Shown here: piece after piece, positions 40,250 through 50,731 of the stretch
Layout of the letters: each line of letters begins with the position of its first letter
Position numbering within the stretch: position 1 is the stretch's first letter
From: Campylobacter sp. RM10537
GTDB lineage: Bacteria; Campylobacterota; Campylobacteria; Campylobacterales; Campylobacteraceae
Assembly (NCBI RefSeq): GCF_022369435.1
Contig: NZ_CP059597.1
Location: 1,449,383-1,513,382 of the forward strand
Direction: 5' to 3'
DNA: 64,000 bases
Position numbers and translations under genes: made by a program
Notes under the pieces: generated by a model
Database searches by the model: none
What the model was told of the DNA's origin: nothing
Seen by the model: only the letters and a program-made list of their open reading frames with translations

Positions 40250-40435
40250 TTATTTTAAAGCGTTAATTGCTGTATTTATTCTAGCAATATCTTTTTTAAC
40301 TTCACTAACTTCTTTAGGATTAGTTAGTTGCATTGTTTTTAGCTTTTGTTTTAAAGTGAATAAAAGCACCTTTTTTTCTTTTAGCATTGTTGCAAGCTCA
40401 GCTGCTGTTTTATCTTTAATCTCAGTATATTTCAT
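40250..40435 (-). CDS. rpmC: Ribosomal protein L29 (uL29)
   Basis: 61 aa helical hairpin, [23 protein letters not shown] 40435 lies inside the end of rplP (14-nt overlap). Confidence 0.95.
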   Translation of the reverse strand: MKYTEIKDKTAAELATMLKEKKVLLFTLKQKLKTMQLTNPKEVSEVKKDIARINTAINALK

Positions 40436-40847
40436 TTTGGCTCTCTCTTGTAACAAACTTAGTTTTAAATGGTAATTTATGCATTGCTAAAGTTAATGCT
40501 TCTTTAGCCATTTCTTCACTTACTCCTGCCATTTCATATATAATACGACCTGGTTTGATATTCATTACCCATTCTTCAACAGCACCTTTACCCTTACCCA
40601 TACGAGTTTCTAAAGGTTTTTTAGTTAAAGGTTTATCAGGAAAAACTCTGATCCAAGTCTTACCTTGTCTTTTAACAAAACGAGTTAAAGCGATACGAGC
40701 CGCTTCAATTTGACGTGAATTAATTCTTCCAGCTTCAGTTGCTTTTAAAGCAAATTCGCCAAAAGTAAATTCAGTTCCACGATTAGCATAACCTCTGTTA
40801 CGCCCTTTCATCATTTTACGATATTTTGTTCTTTTTGGCATTAACAT
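40422..40847 (-). CDS. rplP: Ribosomal protein L16 (uL16)
   Basis: 141 aa; [19 protein letters not shown] and [13 protein letters not shown] conserved. Near the peptidyl-transferase and 5S rRNA. Confidence 0.97.
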   Translation of the reverse strand: MLMPKRTKYRKMMKGRNRGYANRGTEFTFGEFALKATEAGRINSRQIEAARIALTRFVKRQGKTWIRVFPDKPLTKKPLETRMGKGKGAVEEWVMNIKPGRIIYEMAGVSEEMAKEALTLAMHKLPFKTKFVTRESQNEIY

Positions 40848-40849
40848 GA

Positions 40850-41551
40850 TTACTTACTCCTTCTTGTGCGTCTTGGTTTTTTAGCTGGAGCATTTTCTTC
40901 GGTTTTTTCAGCCTGCAAACCTTTTTGCAATACTTCACCTTTAAAAATCCAAACTTTAACACCTATGTTACCATAAGTCGTTCTAGCTTCAGCAAAACCA
41001 TAATCAATTTTTGCTCTTAAAGTATGAAGTGGTACACGCCCTTCAAGATACCATTCTGTTCTTGCCATTTCAGCACCACCCAAACGACCAGAAACTGAAA
41101 CTTTAATTCCTTTAGCACCCGCTTTTTGTGCTCCCTGAATTACTTTTTTCATTGCTCTTCTAAAAGCAATTCTTTTTTCAAGCTGAGTTGCTACACTTTC
41201 AGCTGCAAGTTGCGCAGAAGCTCCCGCTCTTCTTTCTTCTTTAATATTGATATTGACATCTTTTCCAATAAGATCTTGTAATTCTTTTCTTAAATTATCA
41301 ACATCGCTACCTTTTTTACCAATAATAATACCTGGTCTTGCTGCAACTACAGTTACACGAAGCTTTTTAGCAGTTCTTTCAATTAAAATTTGACTGATTC
41401 CTGCATAATAAAGTTTTCTTTTTAAGAAAGCTCTTATTTTATAGTCTTCGCCAATATTTTCTACTAAATTAGCTTTAGTTGGAAACCATCTTGACTCCCA
41501 ATTTCTATTGATTCCTAGTCTTAGACCAATTGGATTTACTTTTTGTCCCAT
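40850..41551 (-). CDS. rpsC: Ribosomal protein S3 (uS3)
   Basis: 233 aa; KH domain with the GKKGSD loop, then the C-terminal S3 domain ([15 protein letters not shown]). Basic tail. Start overlaps the rplV stop. Confidence 0.97.
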   Translation of the reverse strand: MGQKVNPIGLRLGINRNWESRWFPTKANLVENIGEDYKIRAFLKRKLYYAGISQILIERTAKKLRVTVVAARPGIIIGKKGSDVDNLRKELQDLIGKDVNINIKEERRAGASAQLAAESVATQLEKRIAFRRAMKKVIQGAQKAGAKGIKVSVSGRLGGAEMARTEWYLEGRVPLHTLRAKIDYGFAEARTTYGNIGVKVWIFKGEVLQKGLQAEKTEENAPAKKPRRTRRSK

Positions 41552-41973
41552 TAGCTTTCCTTTTTCGCTGTTACTTTTTTAGTGCTTGTTTTTTTAGCTG
41601 TTGCAGTCGCCTTTTTTTCAGAAGCTTTTTTAGCTGCTTTTTCTTCGATCTTTGTTTCTACTTTCGCCACCTCAACTAAAATATGCGAAGTAGGTTTTCT
41701 TATGCGACTTGCACTTCCTCTAGCACGTGGTCTAAATCTTTTTAAGACAGCACCTGCATCCACACGACAACTTTTTACAATCACTTCATTTGCTTCAAAG
41801 CCACCATTTGCTACTGCACTTGAAATTGCATTTGCAATATACTTTGCTCCTTTATTTGGCATAAATTTTAAACTAGCCATTGCAAGTTCTGCATTCATCC
41901 CCTGAACTTCTCTAGCAATAAGTCTTGCTTTAGTTGGAGATAATCTTATGAATTTAATTAAAGCTTTACTCAT
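41551..41973 (-). CDS. rplV: Ribosomal protein L22 (uL22)
   Basis: 140 aa; [16 protein letters not shown] core followed by a ~35-residue Ala/Lys-rich tail (about 105-140), a disordered extension typical of Campylobacter L22 and variable in repeat content between strains. The loop near the exit tunnel ([18 protein letters not shown]) is a site of macrolide-resistance changes; it looks intact here. Confidence 0.97.
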   Translation of the reverse strand: MSKALIKFIRLSPTKARLIAREVQGMNAELAMASLKFMPNKGAKYIANAISSAVANGGFEANEVIVKSCRVDAGAVLKRFRPRARGSASRIRKPTSHILVEVAKVETKIEEKAAKKASEKKATATAKKTSTKKVTAKKES

Positions 41974-41987
41974 AAATACCCCTCTCC

Positions 41988-42269
41988 TTATTTACCTATC
42001 TTTTTCTGAACAGAACCTTTATGGCCTTTAAATGTTCTAGTTGGAGCAAATTCTCCAAGCTTATAACCAATATGATTTTCAGTTATATAAACTGGAATAA
42101 AACTTTTTCCATTGTGGACGTTAAAAGTTAAACCTATCATATCAGGAATAATAGTGCTTCTACGAGACCAAGTTTTTATAGGTTTATTATCATTAGCCTT
42201 TTTAGCAGCGATGACTTTTTTCATTACATGATCATCAACAAAAGGACCTTTTTTTAGTGATCTAGCCAT
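41988..42269 (-). CDS. rpsS: Ribosomal protein S19 (uS19)
   Basis: 93 aa; [13 protein letters not shown] and [15 protein letters not shown] ends conserved. Confidence 0.97.
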   Translation of the reverse strand: MARSLKKGPFVDDHVMKKVIAAKKANDNKPIKTWSRRSTIIPDMIGLTFNVHNGKSFIPVYITENHIGYKLGEFAPTRTFKGHKGSVQKKIGK

Positions 42270-42270
42270 C

Positions 42271-43101
42271 TTACTTTCCTTTTCTTCTTGAAATTATTAA
42301 TTTGTCACTAGCTTTTTTACGGCGAGTTTTTGCACCCTTGGTTGGCTTACCCCATGGAGTTACTGGATGACGTCCAGAATTTTTCTTACCTTCTCCCCCT
42401 CCGTGTGGGTGATCAACTGGGTTCATCGCAGAACCACGAGTTTGAGGACGAATACCTCTGTGGCGATTTCTACCCGCTTTACCTATGGTAATATTAGACC
42501 ATTCTTCATTACCTACTTCACCAATACTAGCCATACATTCAGCTAAAACTTGTCTCATTTCACCGCTTGCAAGTCTTAAGATAACGTATTTTTCTTCTTT
42601 ACCCATAAGCTGAGCATAAGCACCTGCTGAACGGATCATTTGACCACCTTTTCCTGGCTTTAACTCAATATTATGAACAATAGTACCCACAGGAATATTT
42701 TTAAGCTTCATTGCATTGCCTGGTTTAATATCAAGTCCGCCTTCTGCTGCAGCAACAATATCACCTACACTTAATCCACGTGGCTGAATAATATATCTTT
42801 TTTCGCCATCTCTGTAAGAAATAAGAGCGATTCTACAATTTCTATATGGATCATATTCGATTGCTTCTACTTTGCCTTCGATGCCAAATTTACGACGTTT
42901 AAAGTCTATAATTCTGTAAAGTTTCTTAGCACCAGCTTCCTTATGGCGACTTGTAATCCTTCCATAACTATTGCGTCCTGCATGAGATGGAAGTTTAACA
43001 AGTAATGAACGAACACTTGGTTTTGCTGTAATATCCTCTGAACTTAAACCAGTAATATATCTTCTACTTGGAGTATATGGTTTATAAGTTTTAATTGCCA
43101 T
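42271..43101 (-). CDS. rplB: Ribosomal protein L2 (uL2)
   Basis: 276 aa from ATG 43101 ([18 protein letters not shown]); the frame extends five codons upstream into rplW. Contains the [16 protein letters not shown] peptidyl-transferase loop. Confidence 0.97.
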   Translation of the reverse strand: MAIKTYKPYTPSRRYITGLSSEDITAKPSVRSLLVKLPSHAGRNSYGRITSRHKEAGAKKLYRIIDFKRRKFGIEGKVEAIEYDPYRNCRIALISYRDGEKRYIIQPRGLSVGDIVAAAEGGLDIKPGNAMKLKNIPVGTIVHNIELKPGKGGQMIRSAGAYAQLMGKEEKYVILRLASGEMRQVLAECMASIGEVGNEEWSNITIGKAGRNRHRGIRPQTRGSAMNPVDHPHGGGEGKKNSGRHPVTPWGKPTKGAKTRRKKASDKLIISRRKGK

Positions 43102-43102
43102 T

Positions 43103-43384
43103 TTAAGCCTCCACATTTTCTAAGCTAACACCTTCAGGTAGCTTAACATAGAATTTTTTATAATCGTTTCTTTGCCCCAAACGACCTCTAAAACGCTTAA
43201 CTTTTCCACTCATTCTTAAAGAATTAATACTTTGTGGAGTTACGCCAAAATACTCTTTTAAAACAGCTTTTAAACCCGTTTTAGTCATCTTTGGAGAAGT
43301 TTGAATAACTACGACACCTTGCTCTTGCAAATTCAAACTTTTTTCTGTATAAAGTATTGTTTTAATATCAGTAATATCTGCCAT
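43103..43384 (-). CDS. rplW: Ribosomal protein L23 (uL23)
   Basis: 93 aa; TEKSLNLQE and [19 protein letters not shown]. Docking site at the tunnel exit for trigger factor and SRP. Confidence 0.96.
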   Translation of the reverse strand: MADITDIKTILYTEKSLNLQEQGVVVIQTSPKMTKTGLKAVLKEYFGVTPQSINSLRMSGKVKRFRGRLGQRNDYKKFYVKLPEGVSLENVEA

Positions 43385-43386
43385 AA

Positions 43387-44001
43387 TTATCCTTCTTTTG
43401 TAATAGATTCTAATGCCGATTTTTCTACGATAACAGCATTAAACACAGATACCAAATAAGCATTAACTTCGGTTACATCTACAACATAGCAATTTGCTAA
43501 ATTTCTATAAGCTAAAAGTGTTTTTTCATCAAGTAAATCTTTAACAATTAAAGCATCTTTTACACCAAGTTTTTTAATAACAGCGTTTGCATCTTTAGTT
43601 TTGCCGCTCTCTATGGTTAAAGAATCTGTAGCAAATAAAGCACCTTTAGCTGCCTTATCTGCCAAAGCTCTTTCAAGCGCTAATCTTTTTTGTTTTTTAT
43701 TTACTTTTTGAAAGTAATTTCTTTCATTTGTTGGACCAAAAGCAACAGCACCGCCTACCCAAACATTTGTTCTAGTTGAACCTGCACGAGCACCACCACG
43801 ACCTTTTTGTCTCCAAGGTTTTTTACCTCCACCACTTACATCGCTTCTGCCTTTAGTATGAGCTGTGTTTGCTCTAAGACTAGCAAGGTAAGATTTTACA
43901 TATAAGTAAAGGTTGTGTGGATTTACTTCTGCGTATTTTGAAGGTAAATCAAGTTCACCTGCTTTTTCTAGTTTATCATTTAAAACGGTTACTTTACTCA
44001 T
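43387..44001 (-). CDS. rplD: Ribosomal protein L4 (uL4)
   Basis: 204 aa; the [20 protein letters not shown] loop reaches into the exit tunnel and is intact (a known macrolide-resistance hotspot). Start overlaps the rplC stop. Confidence 0.97.
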   Translation of the reverse strand: MSKVTVLNDKLEKAGELDLPSKYAEVNPHNLYLYVKSYLASLRANTAHTKGRSDVSGGGKKPWRQKGRGGARAGSTRTNVWVGGAVAFGPTNERNYFQKVNKKQKRLALERALADKAAKGALFATDSLTIESGKTKDANAVIKKLGVKDALIVKDLLDEKTLLAYRNLANCYVVDVTEVNAYLVSVFNAVIVEKSALESITKEG

Positions 44002-44573
44002 TTTGCAATCCTTATTTTACCCATAGCTCCATTATATCCTGGAACTGCACCTTTAACAACTAAAATCTTATTTTCACTATCATAAGACACAACTTCATTT
44101 TTAACAGTTATTTTTGTATTTCCATAATGCCCTGCCATTTTCATACCTGGTTGAACACGACCTGGCCATTCTCTGTTACCAATAGAACCATGGCGTCTAT
44201 GAAATCTTGAACCGTGGCTTGCCGGACCTCCAGCAAAATTATGTCGTTTCATAACACCGCTATAACCTCTACCTTTAGAATTGAAACTTACTTTTAAAAT
44301 TTTAGCTTCACTCAATGGGGTTTCATCTAAATCACCTGCTTCAGTATTTGCCACTTCTAAAGTTGCAAAACGATTAAATTCAGCAGAAAGATTGTATTTT
44401 TTTTGTTGTCCCGCGATACATTTATTATTTGTTTTACCTTTTGAATATGCTACTATCGCTTTTCCATTTTCAACTTCGCATACTTTTGTATTAACAACCT
44501 TTAGCAAAGTTACAGCGATACTTGGACTATTGATAGTTCTACTCATTCCAATTTTTTCTACAATATATTCCAT
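43998..44573 (-). CDS. rplC: Ribosomal protein L3 (uL3)
   Basis: 191 aa; short form starting [16 protein letters not shown], with [21 protein letters not shown] and [14 protein letters not shown]. Confidence 0.97.
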   Translation of the reverse strand: MEYIVEKIGMSRTINSPSIAVTLLKVVNTKVCEVENGKAIVAYSKGKTNNKCIAGQQKKYNLSAEFNRFATLEVANTEAGDLDETPLSEAKILKVSFNSKGRGYSGVMKRHNFAGGPASHGSRFHRRHGSIGNREWPGRVQPGMKMAGHYGNTKITVKNEVVSYDSENKILVVKGAVPGYNGAMGKIRIAK

Positions 44574-44583
44574 ATTCTATCCT

Positions 44584-44895
44584 TTATTTACCCATAGCTC
44601 TAACTTCAACGCTTACTTCTGGCGCCAAATCAAGCTTAGTTAAAGAATCAACTGTATCTGGAGTCGCTGCTACTATATCTAGCATACGAGCGTGAATTCT
44701 AATTTCAAACTGCTCACGAGAATCTTTATTAATATGTGGAGATTTTAAAACTGTATAGCGTTTGATTTTTGTAGGCATTGGTATTGGACCTCTAATATCC
44801 GCACCTGTTCTTTTAACAGCTTCTACGATTGCTGCAACTGTTCTGTCTAGTACTCGATGGTCATAAGCTTTTAGCTTAAGCCTGATTCTTTCCAT
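44584..44895 (-). CDS. rpsJ: Ribosomal protein S10 (uS10)
   Basis: 103 aa; [17 protein letters not shown] and the [19 protein letters not shown] loop. First gene of the S10-spc operon; also partners NusB in antitermination. AAAGGAAAA RBS. Confidence 0.97.
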   Translation of the reverse strand: MERIRLKLKAYDHRVLDRTVAAIVEAVKRTGADIRGPIPMPTKIKRYTVLKSPHINKDSREQFEIRIHARMLDIVAATPDTVDSLTKLDLAPEVSVEVRAMGK

Positions 44896-44951
44896 AATTT
44901 TTCCTTTAAAAAGAACTCGTTAGCTTTAAACTAACCAAAAATAAAAATGAG

Positions 44952-44981
44952 AGTATAGTAAATTTGGCTTTCAAAAGTCAA
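44952..44981 (-). promoter_or_regulatory. rpsJ: Promoter of the S10-spc ribosomal operon
   Basis: TTGACT (44981-44976), 18-nt spacer, TATACT (44957-44952) on the minus strand, about 50 nt before the rpsJ ATG. The leader carries a small hairpin (GTTAG/CTAAC, 44919-44935). One of the few promoters here with a full -35. Confidence 0.85.
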
Positions 44982-45328
44982 GAAAATTTAATAAAAAATT
45001 ATATTTTTATCCTTTTAAAAAGGAAAATAATATAATTATATCTGTAATAAAAATTTTGAAAATACTAAAAAATAAATTTTAATTAAAATAAGTAAAATAC
45101 AAATTTTCGCTATTTTTAATTGAAATTTTATTTTAGTAGTATTATGTGCCTAAAATTTGATATTAAAACTTAGATTAATAATTGTATTTTTAGATATATA
45201 AAAACTTTTTAACAAAATATCAAAATTTACATATCTTGAAAAATTTTACGATTTAATTTTAATTCAAAGAATTTAACAATTCTAATTAAATTCTTTGAAA
45301 ATTTTTTCCATATTTAAAAATTTATATT
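44982..45328. other. AT-rich spacer between rpsJ and the symporter gene
   Basis: About 350 nt with no gene seen on either strand, apart from the S10 promoter to the left and the symporter terminator hairpin (45263-45299) at the right end. Confidence 0.6.
45263..45299 (-). terminator. Hairpin after the symporter gene
   Basis: TTCAAAGAATTTAA pairs with TTAAATTCTTTGAA, a 14-bp perfect stem with a 9-nt loop, 30 nt past the symporter stop. Confidence 0.65.
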
Positions 45329-46714
45329 TTAGCTTTCTTGATATTTTTTTATATCTAAATTTTTCATTTCCTTATCCGTTATAAGACTTACAACCATAGC
45401 ACCTGAAACATTACTACAAGTTCTTGCCATATCAAGTATAGGATCTATAGCTAAAATGACCGCCAATAAAGCAAAATGACTTTGCATTCCAAGTCCTGAA
45501 AGCATCACAGAAATAATCATTATTGTAATACCAGGAATTCCAGCTATCCCAAAAGAAGCAATAATACATAAAGCAACAGTTGTCAATATTTCACTCATTC
45601 CTATGGGTATATTTAGGGCATGAAACATAAAAACAGCTATCATACCTGCATAATATCCGGAGCAACCATTCATTCCCATAGTTGTACCAAGACTTGCAAC
45701 AAAAGAAGCATTAGTATGGGTAACGCCTAAATTCTGAGTTAAAGTAGAAATAGTAACTGGCAAAGTTCCTGCTGAACTTCTTGAACTAAAAGCCATTAAC
45801 AAAGCTGGAAAGGCTTTTTTATAATATATAAAAGGATTTAATCCATGAAATAATAATAATAATGCATGCAAAATAAAAACGGCCATAAAAGCGACATACA
45901 GCAAAGCTATAAAATAAATTGAATCAATAAGTACTTTATAGCCATTTAAAATCAACGCATTAGCAATCATCGTAATAATAAAATAAGGCATGATTTTAAT
46001 CACATAAAGGCTAATTTTCATAATAACTTGATGTAAAAAACTAGTCAGTAAAGAAAAAATTCTAAATCCGCGATTTTCTTTTAAATTTCTGATTCCAAAA
46101 GATAAAATAAAGGCGAAGATAATTACTCCCAAAATATTATTTGAATTCATAGCGCTAATAATATTATTTGGAATTAAATTTAAAATAATCTCATCTAGGC
46201 TTTTAAGTTCATGAAGATTTTTTGAATTTGATTGAAGGGCTATATTATTTCCAAGATTTGCAATTATTGCAATAGTAATTCCGATACAAGCTGAAATACC
46301 TGTTGAAAACAAAAACCAAAAAAAAGCCCGAGAAAACAAAGCTTTCACTTGAATTTTTTCATCCAAATGTATAAGAACATGGATTAAAGAAATAAACACT
46401 AAAGGGATAATTAAAAGTCTTAAAATACTTATGTACAAAGTATTTAAAAAATTCATCCAAATATGAATTTCATAAAACCAACGCAAAGAATTCAAAGAAT
46501 TAAATTTTGATATTTCCTCATTAGAAAAATCTGCCAAATAAAGCAAAAAATATCCCAAAGCAAAACCTAAAATTAAAGAAATTGCCATAATCAAATAAAA
46601 TTTTAGCTTTTTTTTAAAAAATTTAAGCAAAGCAAAAAGACAAGTGATAAAAAAAAGTAGCAATAAACTTTTAATTTGGGATAAATGAAAAAAATTAATT
46701 AAAAAATTTTCCAT
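45329..46714 (-). CDS. Dicarboxylate/amino acid:cation symporter (TcyP-like)
   Basis: 461 aa, 8-10 membrane helices of the DAACS fold. The re-entrant serine-rich loop AFSSRSSAGTLPVTISTL and the MNGCSGYYAGMIAVF helix resemble TcyP-type L-cystine transporters more than GltP/DctA. Corresponds, from memory, to C. jejuni Cj0025c. Cystine uptake is therefore likely but not proven. Ends 30 nt before a hairpin; divergent from ansB. Confidence 0.85.
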   Translation of the reverse strand: MENFLINFFHLSQIKSLLLLFFITCLFALLKFFKKKLKFYLIMAISLILGFALGYFLLYLADFSNEEISKFNSLNSLRWFYEIHIWMNFLNTLYISILRLLIIPLVFISLIHVLIHLDEKIQVKALFSRAFFWFLFSTGISACIGITIAIIANLGNNIALQSNSKNLHELKSLDEIILNLIPNNIISAMNSNNILGVIIFAFILSFGIRNLKENRGFRIFSLLTSFLHQVIMKISLYVIKIMPYFIITMIANALILNGYKVLIDSIYFIALLYVAFMAVFILHALLLLFHGLNPFIYYKKAFPALLMAFSSRSSAGTLPVTISTLTQNLGVTHTNASFVASLGTTMGMNGCSGYYAGMIAVFMFHALNIPIGMSEILTTVALCIIASFGIAGIPGITIMIISVMLSGLGMQSHFALLAVILAIDPILDMARTCSNVSGAMVVSLITDKEMKNLDIKKYQES

Positions 46715-46876
46715 AAAAAACCTCTAAAAATGTTATTTTGCAACCTGCAAACTTAAAAGGGCTAAATTATAGCATTAAAATTTTAAAAATCAATTTTATT
46801 ATTTTATATAAATACAATAAAAAAATACTTGCTTAGTTTTTAAATATTTAATTAAAATTTATTTTTATTTAAATTG

Positions 46877-46882
46877 TATAAT
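46877..46882 (+). promoter_or_regulatory. -10 box for ansB
   Basis: TATAAT with TTG directly before it, about 30 nt upstream of the ATG; AGGAGGC at 46901 is an unusually strong ribosome site. Confidence 0.55.
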
Positions 46883-46911
46883 TATTAAATATTTAAAAAA
46901 GGAGGCAAGAT

Positions 46912-47955
46912 ATGAAAAATATCATTTCATTGATAGTATTTTTACTATTGAGTGTCAGTTGCTTAGAAGCTAAGCCAAAAATTGTAATTTTAGCCACAGG
47001 TGGAACCATAGCTGGTTCAATTGATAGTGAACTTGAAACAACAGGATATAAAGCTGGAGTTATAGGAGTAGAAACTTTAATCAAGGCTGTTCCTCAAATT
47101 AAAGATATAGCTCAAGTAAGTGGAGAACAAATTGCTAATATCGATAGTTCTAATATGAATGATGAGATTTGGTTAAAATTAGCCAAAAAAATCAATGAAT
47201 TACTTAAAAAAGATGTTGATGGTATTGTAATTACTCACGGAACTGATACTATGGAAGAGACTGCTTATTTTTTAAATTTAACCGTAAAAAGCAATAAGCC
47301 TGTTGTTTTGGTAGGCGCTATGCGTCCAGCAACTGCTATGAGTGCAGATGGTCCTAAAAATCTTTACAATGCTGTAGCTTTAGCAGCCAACGAAAATGCA
47401 AAAAATAAAGGTGTAATGATTGCAATGGATGATAAAATACTAGGTGCAAGAGGAGTAGTTAAAACCCATACTCTTAATGTTGATGCTTTTACTTCACCTG
47501 ATTTTGGAAATTTAGGTTATATTGTTGATGGAAAAGTCTTTTTCTACAATACAATTTCAAAGGATCACACTACAAAAACTCCTTTTGATGTTAGTAAATT
47601 AAAAACTTTGCCAAAAGTTGATATACTTTATACTTATTCTAATGATGGAAGTGGCGTTGCAGCTAAAGCTTTATTTGAAAATGGTACACAAGGTTTAGTT
47701 ATAGCAGGAAGTGGAGCTGGAAGCATTCATGAGAATCAAAAAGAAGTCTTAAAGGATTTGATAAAAAAAGGATTGAAAGTAGTTGTAAGTACTAGAGTCG
47801 TCGCGGGATCTGTAGCAATAAATAAAGATGATCAAAATTTAGGCTTTATTAGTGCTCAAAATTTAAACCCGCAAAAAGCAAGAGTTCTTTTGATGTTGGC
47901 TCTTACAAAAACTCACAATAATGCTCAAATTCAAAAATATTTTGAAAAATACTAA
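46912..47955 (+). CDS. ansB: Exported type II L-asparaginase
   Basis: 347 aa. Signal peptide (MKNIISLIVFLLLSVSCLEA), then the type II asparaginase fold with both catalytic Thr motifs, ATGGTIAG near residue 30 and HGTDTMEET near 110, plus DGPKNLYNA. Hydrolyses Asn (and often Gln) in the periplasm, giving Asp and ammonia as nutrients. Export of this enzyme is known in only some C. jejuni lineages, where it broadens growth on asparagine. Strong RBS. Ends at a 16-bp hairpin shared with rluB. Confidence 0.93.
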   Translation: MKNIISLIVFLLLSVSCLEAKPKIVILATGGTIAGSIDSELETTGYKAGVIGVETLIKAVPQIKDIAQVSGEQIANIDSSNMNDEIWLKLAKKINELLKKDVDGIVITHGTDTMEETAYFLNLTVKSNKPVVLVGAMRPATAMSADGPKNLYNAVALAANENAKNKGVMIAMDDKILGARGVVKTHTLNVDAFTSPDFGNLGYIVDGKVFFYNTISKDHTTKTPFDVSKLKTLPKVDILYTYSNDGSGVAAKALFENGTQGLVIAGSGAGSIHENQKEVLKDLIKKGLKVVVSTRVVAGSVAINKDDQNLGFISAQNLNPQKARVLLMLALTKTHNNAQIQKYFEKY

Positions 47956-47992
47956 AATATTAAAAAGTCCAAAAAAGGACTTTTTAATATTT
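47955..47992. terminator. Bidirectional terminator between ansB and rluB
   Basis: AAATATTAAAAAGTCC and GGACTTTTTAATATTT form a perfect 16-bp stem with an A6 loop; the rluB stop codon lies inside. Confidence 0.85.
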
Positions 47993-48745
47993 GATTTCAT
48001 TAGATTTTAAAAAATCTCTTAATTTATCGTATTCTCCATTTTCCAAATAGCGATATTTTCCAGCTTTTAAAATACCCAAATCTAAAGCCCCAAAAGCCAC
48101 ACGTTTAAGATCCATAACTTCTAAATCAAAATGCCCAAAAAATCTCCTAAGTTCTCTATTTTTACCCTCATTAATAACAACTCTTAACTTAGTATAACCA
48201 CCGCTAGAGCCAAAAATTTCGAAATCCAAAAAAGGAGAAAAAGTCATAGAGGTAATTTTGGTTTTTACATGAGCGCCTTTTTTTTCATTTTTTATCTCTA
48301 AGCCATTTTGCATAGCTTCTATGACTTGTTTATTTACTATGCCTTTGACTTTAAGATAATATTCACGCTCTAAATCACTATGCATTAAAGCATCAGCTAT
48401 AACAGGAGAATCTGTTAGTAAAAGCAAACCTTCGCTTGCAAAATCAAGTCTTCCTACACTAAGCCAAGTATTAAATTGTCTTGGCAAAGTATCATAAATC
48501 GTCTTTCTTCCGCGATCGTCTTTTTTACTGACTATTTCGCCTTTTTGTTTATGATAAATGATGACGCTAAATTGCGTTCTTTTTTGTAGCCTTTTTCCTT
48601 TTAAAAAAACCTTATCATCAAATTTAACATCATCACTTAAATGAGCTATTTTATTATTGATTTTCACTAAGCCCTGTTTAATAAGCTCATCAGCTTCGCG
48701 ACGAGAATAACGACTATTATGCGATATAAATTTATTGATTCTCAT
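47984..48745 (-). CDS. rluB: Ribosomal large-subunit pseudouridine synthase, RluB family
   Basis: 253 aa. S4 RNA-binding domain at 1-60 (MRINKFISHNSRYSRREADEL), then the RsuA/RluB catalytic domain with GRLDFASEGLLLLTDS holding the catalytic Asp, and GKNRELRRFFGH. Modifies 23S rRNA. Four nt downstream of rnj, so in one operon rsmA-rnj-rluB for rRNA maturation. Confidence 0.92.
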   Translation of the reverse strand: MRINKFISHNSRYSRREADELIKQGLVKINNKIAHLSDDVKFDDKVFLKGKRLQKRTQFSVIIYHKQKGEIVSKKDDRGRKTIYDTLPRQFNTWLSVGRLDFASEGLLLLTDSPVIADALMHSDLEREYYLKVKGIVNKQVIEAMQNGLEIKNEKKGAHVKTKITSMTFSPFLDFEIFGSSGGYTKLRVVINEGKNRELRRFFGHFDLEVMDLKRVAFGALDLGILKAGKYRYLENGEYDKLRDFLKSNEIKY

Positions 48746-48748
48746 TGA

Positions 48749-50731
48749 TCACATTACAAAAATAGTTGGAACTATAGTTGGGTATTTTTTGATTTTTCTA
48801 AAAATATGCTTTCTTAATACCTGTCTGATTTGATTTTCTAAAAATCTTGGATCATTTAAAATTTCGTCTTTTACATTGGCAAAAAACTGACTCAAAATAT
48901 CCGCCATTTCTTTAGAAAAAGCATGATCATGTTTATCAGCTACAAGTCCATAGCTAAAAACTCTAGGTTTGTTAATAAGAGTTTTTGTCGCTTTATCAAG
49001 CTGAGCAATAATCACTACAATACCATTATCCGCTAAATTTTGACGATCGATTACAACATCATCAGCAATTTGCTTATTGATTTGATTATCTACAAAAACT
49101 TTACCGGTTTTAACCGTTTTAACGCGCTTGATATATTTTTGACAAATTTCAACTTGATCTCCATCGCTCATAAGATAAATATTTCTTTCTGGAACTCCAC
49201 ATTTCATAGCTGTTTCTTTGTGCTTTAAAATATGATTATACTCTCCATGTACTGGTAAGAAAAATTTAGGTTTTACAAGTGTTAGCATTAATTTTTGCTC
49301 TTCTATGCTTGCATGACCGCTCACATGAATTTCGCTAAATTCTTGATATGCAACTTTAGCTCCAGCCTTTAAAAGATAATCAAGAACTGCAGATACATTA
49401 GCTTCATTACCTGGAATTGCCTTAGCAGAAATAATAATCTGATCTGTAGGTTTTATTTTGATAAATTTATGCTCATCCGTTGCCATTCTATATAGTGCAC
49501 TCATAGTCTCACCTTGGCTTCCAGTGGTTACAATCAAAACTTCATTATCTTTAAATTTATTCACTTCATCTGCATCGATAAAAATTTTACGATCTAATTT
49601 AATATAGCCAAGCTCCATAGCCGTATAAAGATTTCTTTCCATAGAGCGACCTATAACACAAACTTTTCTACCATATTTTAGCCCATAACTTATTGCTTGA
49701 AAAACACGGTGTATATTTGAACTAAAGGTACTCATAATCACTCTACCTTTAGTCTTAGAAAAAATTTGATCAAAGGTTGGTCCTACTGAACTTTCACTTT
49801 TAGTATAACCTTCTTTATAAGAATTAGTACTATCGCTTAAAAGACATAAAACGCCCTCTTCTCCATAATAGGCCAAACGATTTAAATCACTAGGATAACC
49901 ATCTATTGGAGTTTGGTCTATTTTAAAATCTCCTGTATGGATAATTGTTCCCGCATTGGTTTTGATTACCAAAGCTGAAGCATCAATAATAGAATGAGTA
50001 ATATGAATCCATTCTACACTAAATTCGCCTATTTCATAGACCTTTCTTTTCTCAACTGGTCTAAACCATTTTCTTTCAGCCTTAAGATTATGTTCTTCAA
50101 ATTTATTTGAAATCATTCCAAGAGCTAAAGGCGTAGCATAAATAGGAAATTGGAATTCTTTGAAAAAATATGGCACAGCTCCTATATGATCTTCATGTGC
50201 ATGAGTGATAATAATACCTTTTATTTTATCCTTAATTTTTCTAATATAGCTAAAATCAGGTATGATTATATCTACCCCGTGCATTGTTCCATCTGGAAAA
50301 CTCATACCAATATCTACAATAATTGCTTCATTATTGGTTTCAAAAACGGTAATATTTCCACCAATTTCGCCAAGCCCCCCAAGAGGAATAACGCGAATTT
50401 TGTGTTCGCTAGAATTATTATATTTTAAGGGATGTAAACGATTTTCATGTGAAACACGATTTGCTTCTATACATTCTGCAAGAGCTATTTGCCAATCTTC
50501 ATTTCCGCTAAGCTTAGAAGGTAAGTTGCGATTTTTCTTTTTTCTTTTTTCTTTAAATTCTTCATTGGCATTAATCTTTTCATTTGAATTTTTAAATTTT
50601 GCCTGCTCTTGTGCTTCATTAGAATTTTCAGAATCTGTTGTTTTTTTCTTGCGATTTTTAAATTTATTATAAAATCTATTTTTTTTTGTTTTTACAGAAT
50701 TTTCAGTATTTTCATTGTTATTTTCGTTCAT
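48749..50731 (-). CDS. rnj: Ribonuclease J
   Basis: 660 aa. A basic, Asn/Lys-rich, disordered N-terminal extension of about 110 residues (as in Helicobacter RNase J), then the metallo-beta-lactamase/beta-CASP core: VIPLGGLGEIGGN, THAHEDHIGAVPYF (zinc site), HTGDFKID, and SGHASIEEQKLML. Central RNA-decay and rRNA-processing nuclease in these bacteria; in Helicobacter it works with the helicase RhpA. The start lies inside the end of rsmA (14-nt overlap). Confidence 0.96.
   Translation of the reverse strand: MNENNNENTENSVKTKKNRFYNKFKNRKKKTTDSENSNEAQEQAKFKNSNEKINANEEFKEKRKKKNRNLPSKLSGNEDWQIALAECIEANRVSHENRLHPLKYNNSSEHKIRVIPLGGLGEIGGNITVFETNNEAIIVDIGMSFPDGTMHGVDIIIPDFSYIRKIKDKIKGIIITHAHEDHIGAVPYFFKEFQFPIYATPLALGMISNKFEEHNLKAERKWFRPVEKRKVYEIGEFSVEWIHITHSIIDASALVIKTNAGTIIHTGDFKIDQTPIDGYPSDLNRLAYYGEEGVLCLLSDSTNSYKEGYTKSESSVGPTFDQIFSKTKGRVIMSTFSSNIHRVFQAISYGLKYGRKVCVIGRSMERNLYTAMELGYIKLDRKIFIDADEVNKFKDNEVLIVTTGSQGETMSALYRMATDEHKFIKIKPTDQIIISAKAIPGNEANVSAVLDYLLKAGAKVAYQEFSEIHVSGHASIEEQKLMLTLVKPKFFLPVHGEYNHILKHKETAMKCGVPERNIYLMSDGDQVEICQKYIKRVKTVKTGKVFVDNQINKQIADDVVIDRQNLADNGIVVIIAQLDKATKTLINKPRVFSYGLVADKHDHAFSKEMADILSQFFANVKDEILNDPRFLENQIRQVLRKHIFRKIKKYPTIVPTIFVM

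Noticed and set aside
41551..41973. Macrolide-resistance change in L22 or L4
   Set aside because: The tunnel loops of both proteins look intact; no insertion or known substitution seen by eye.
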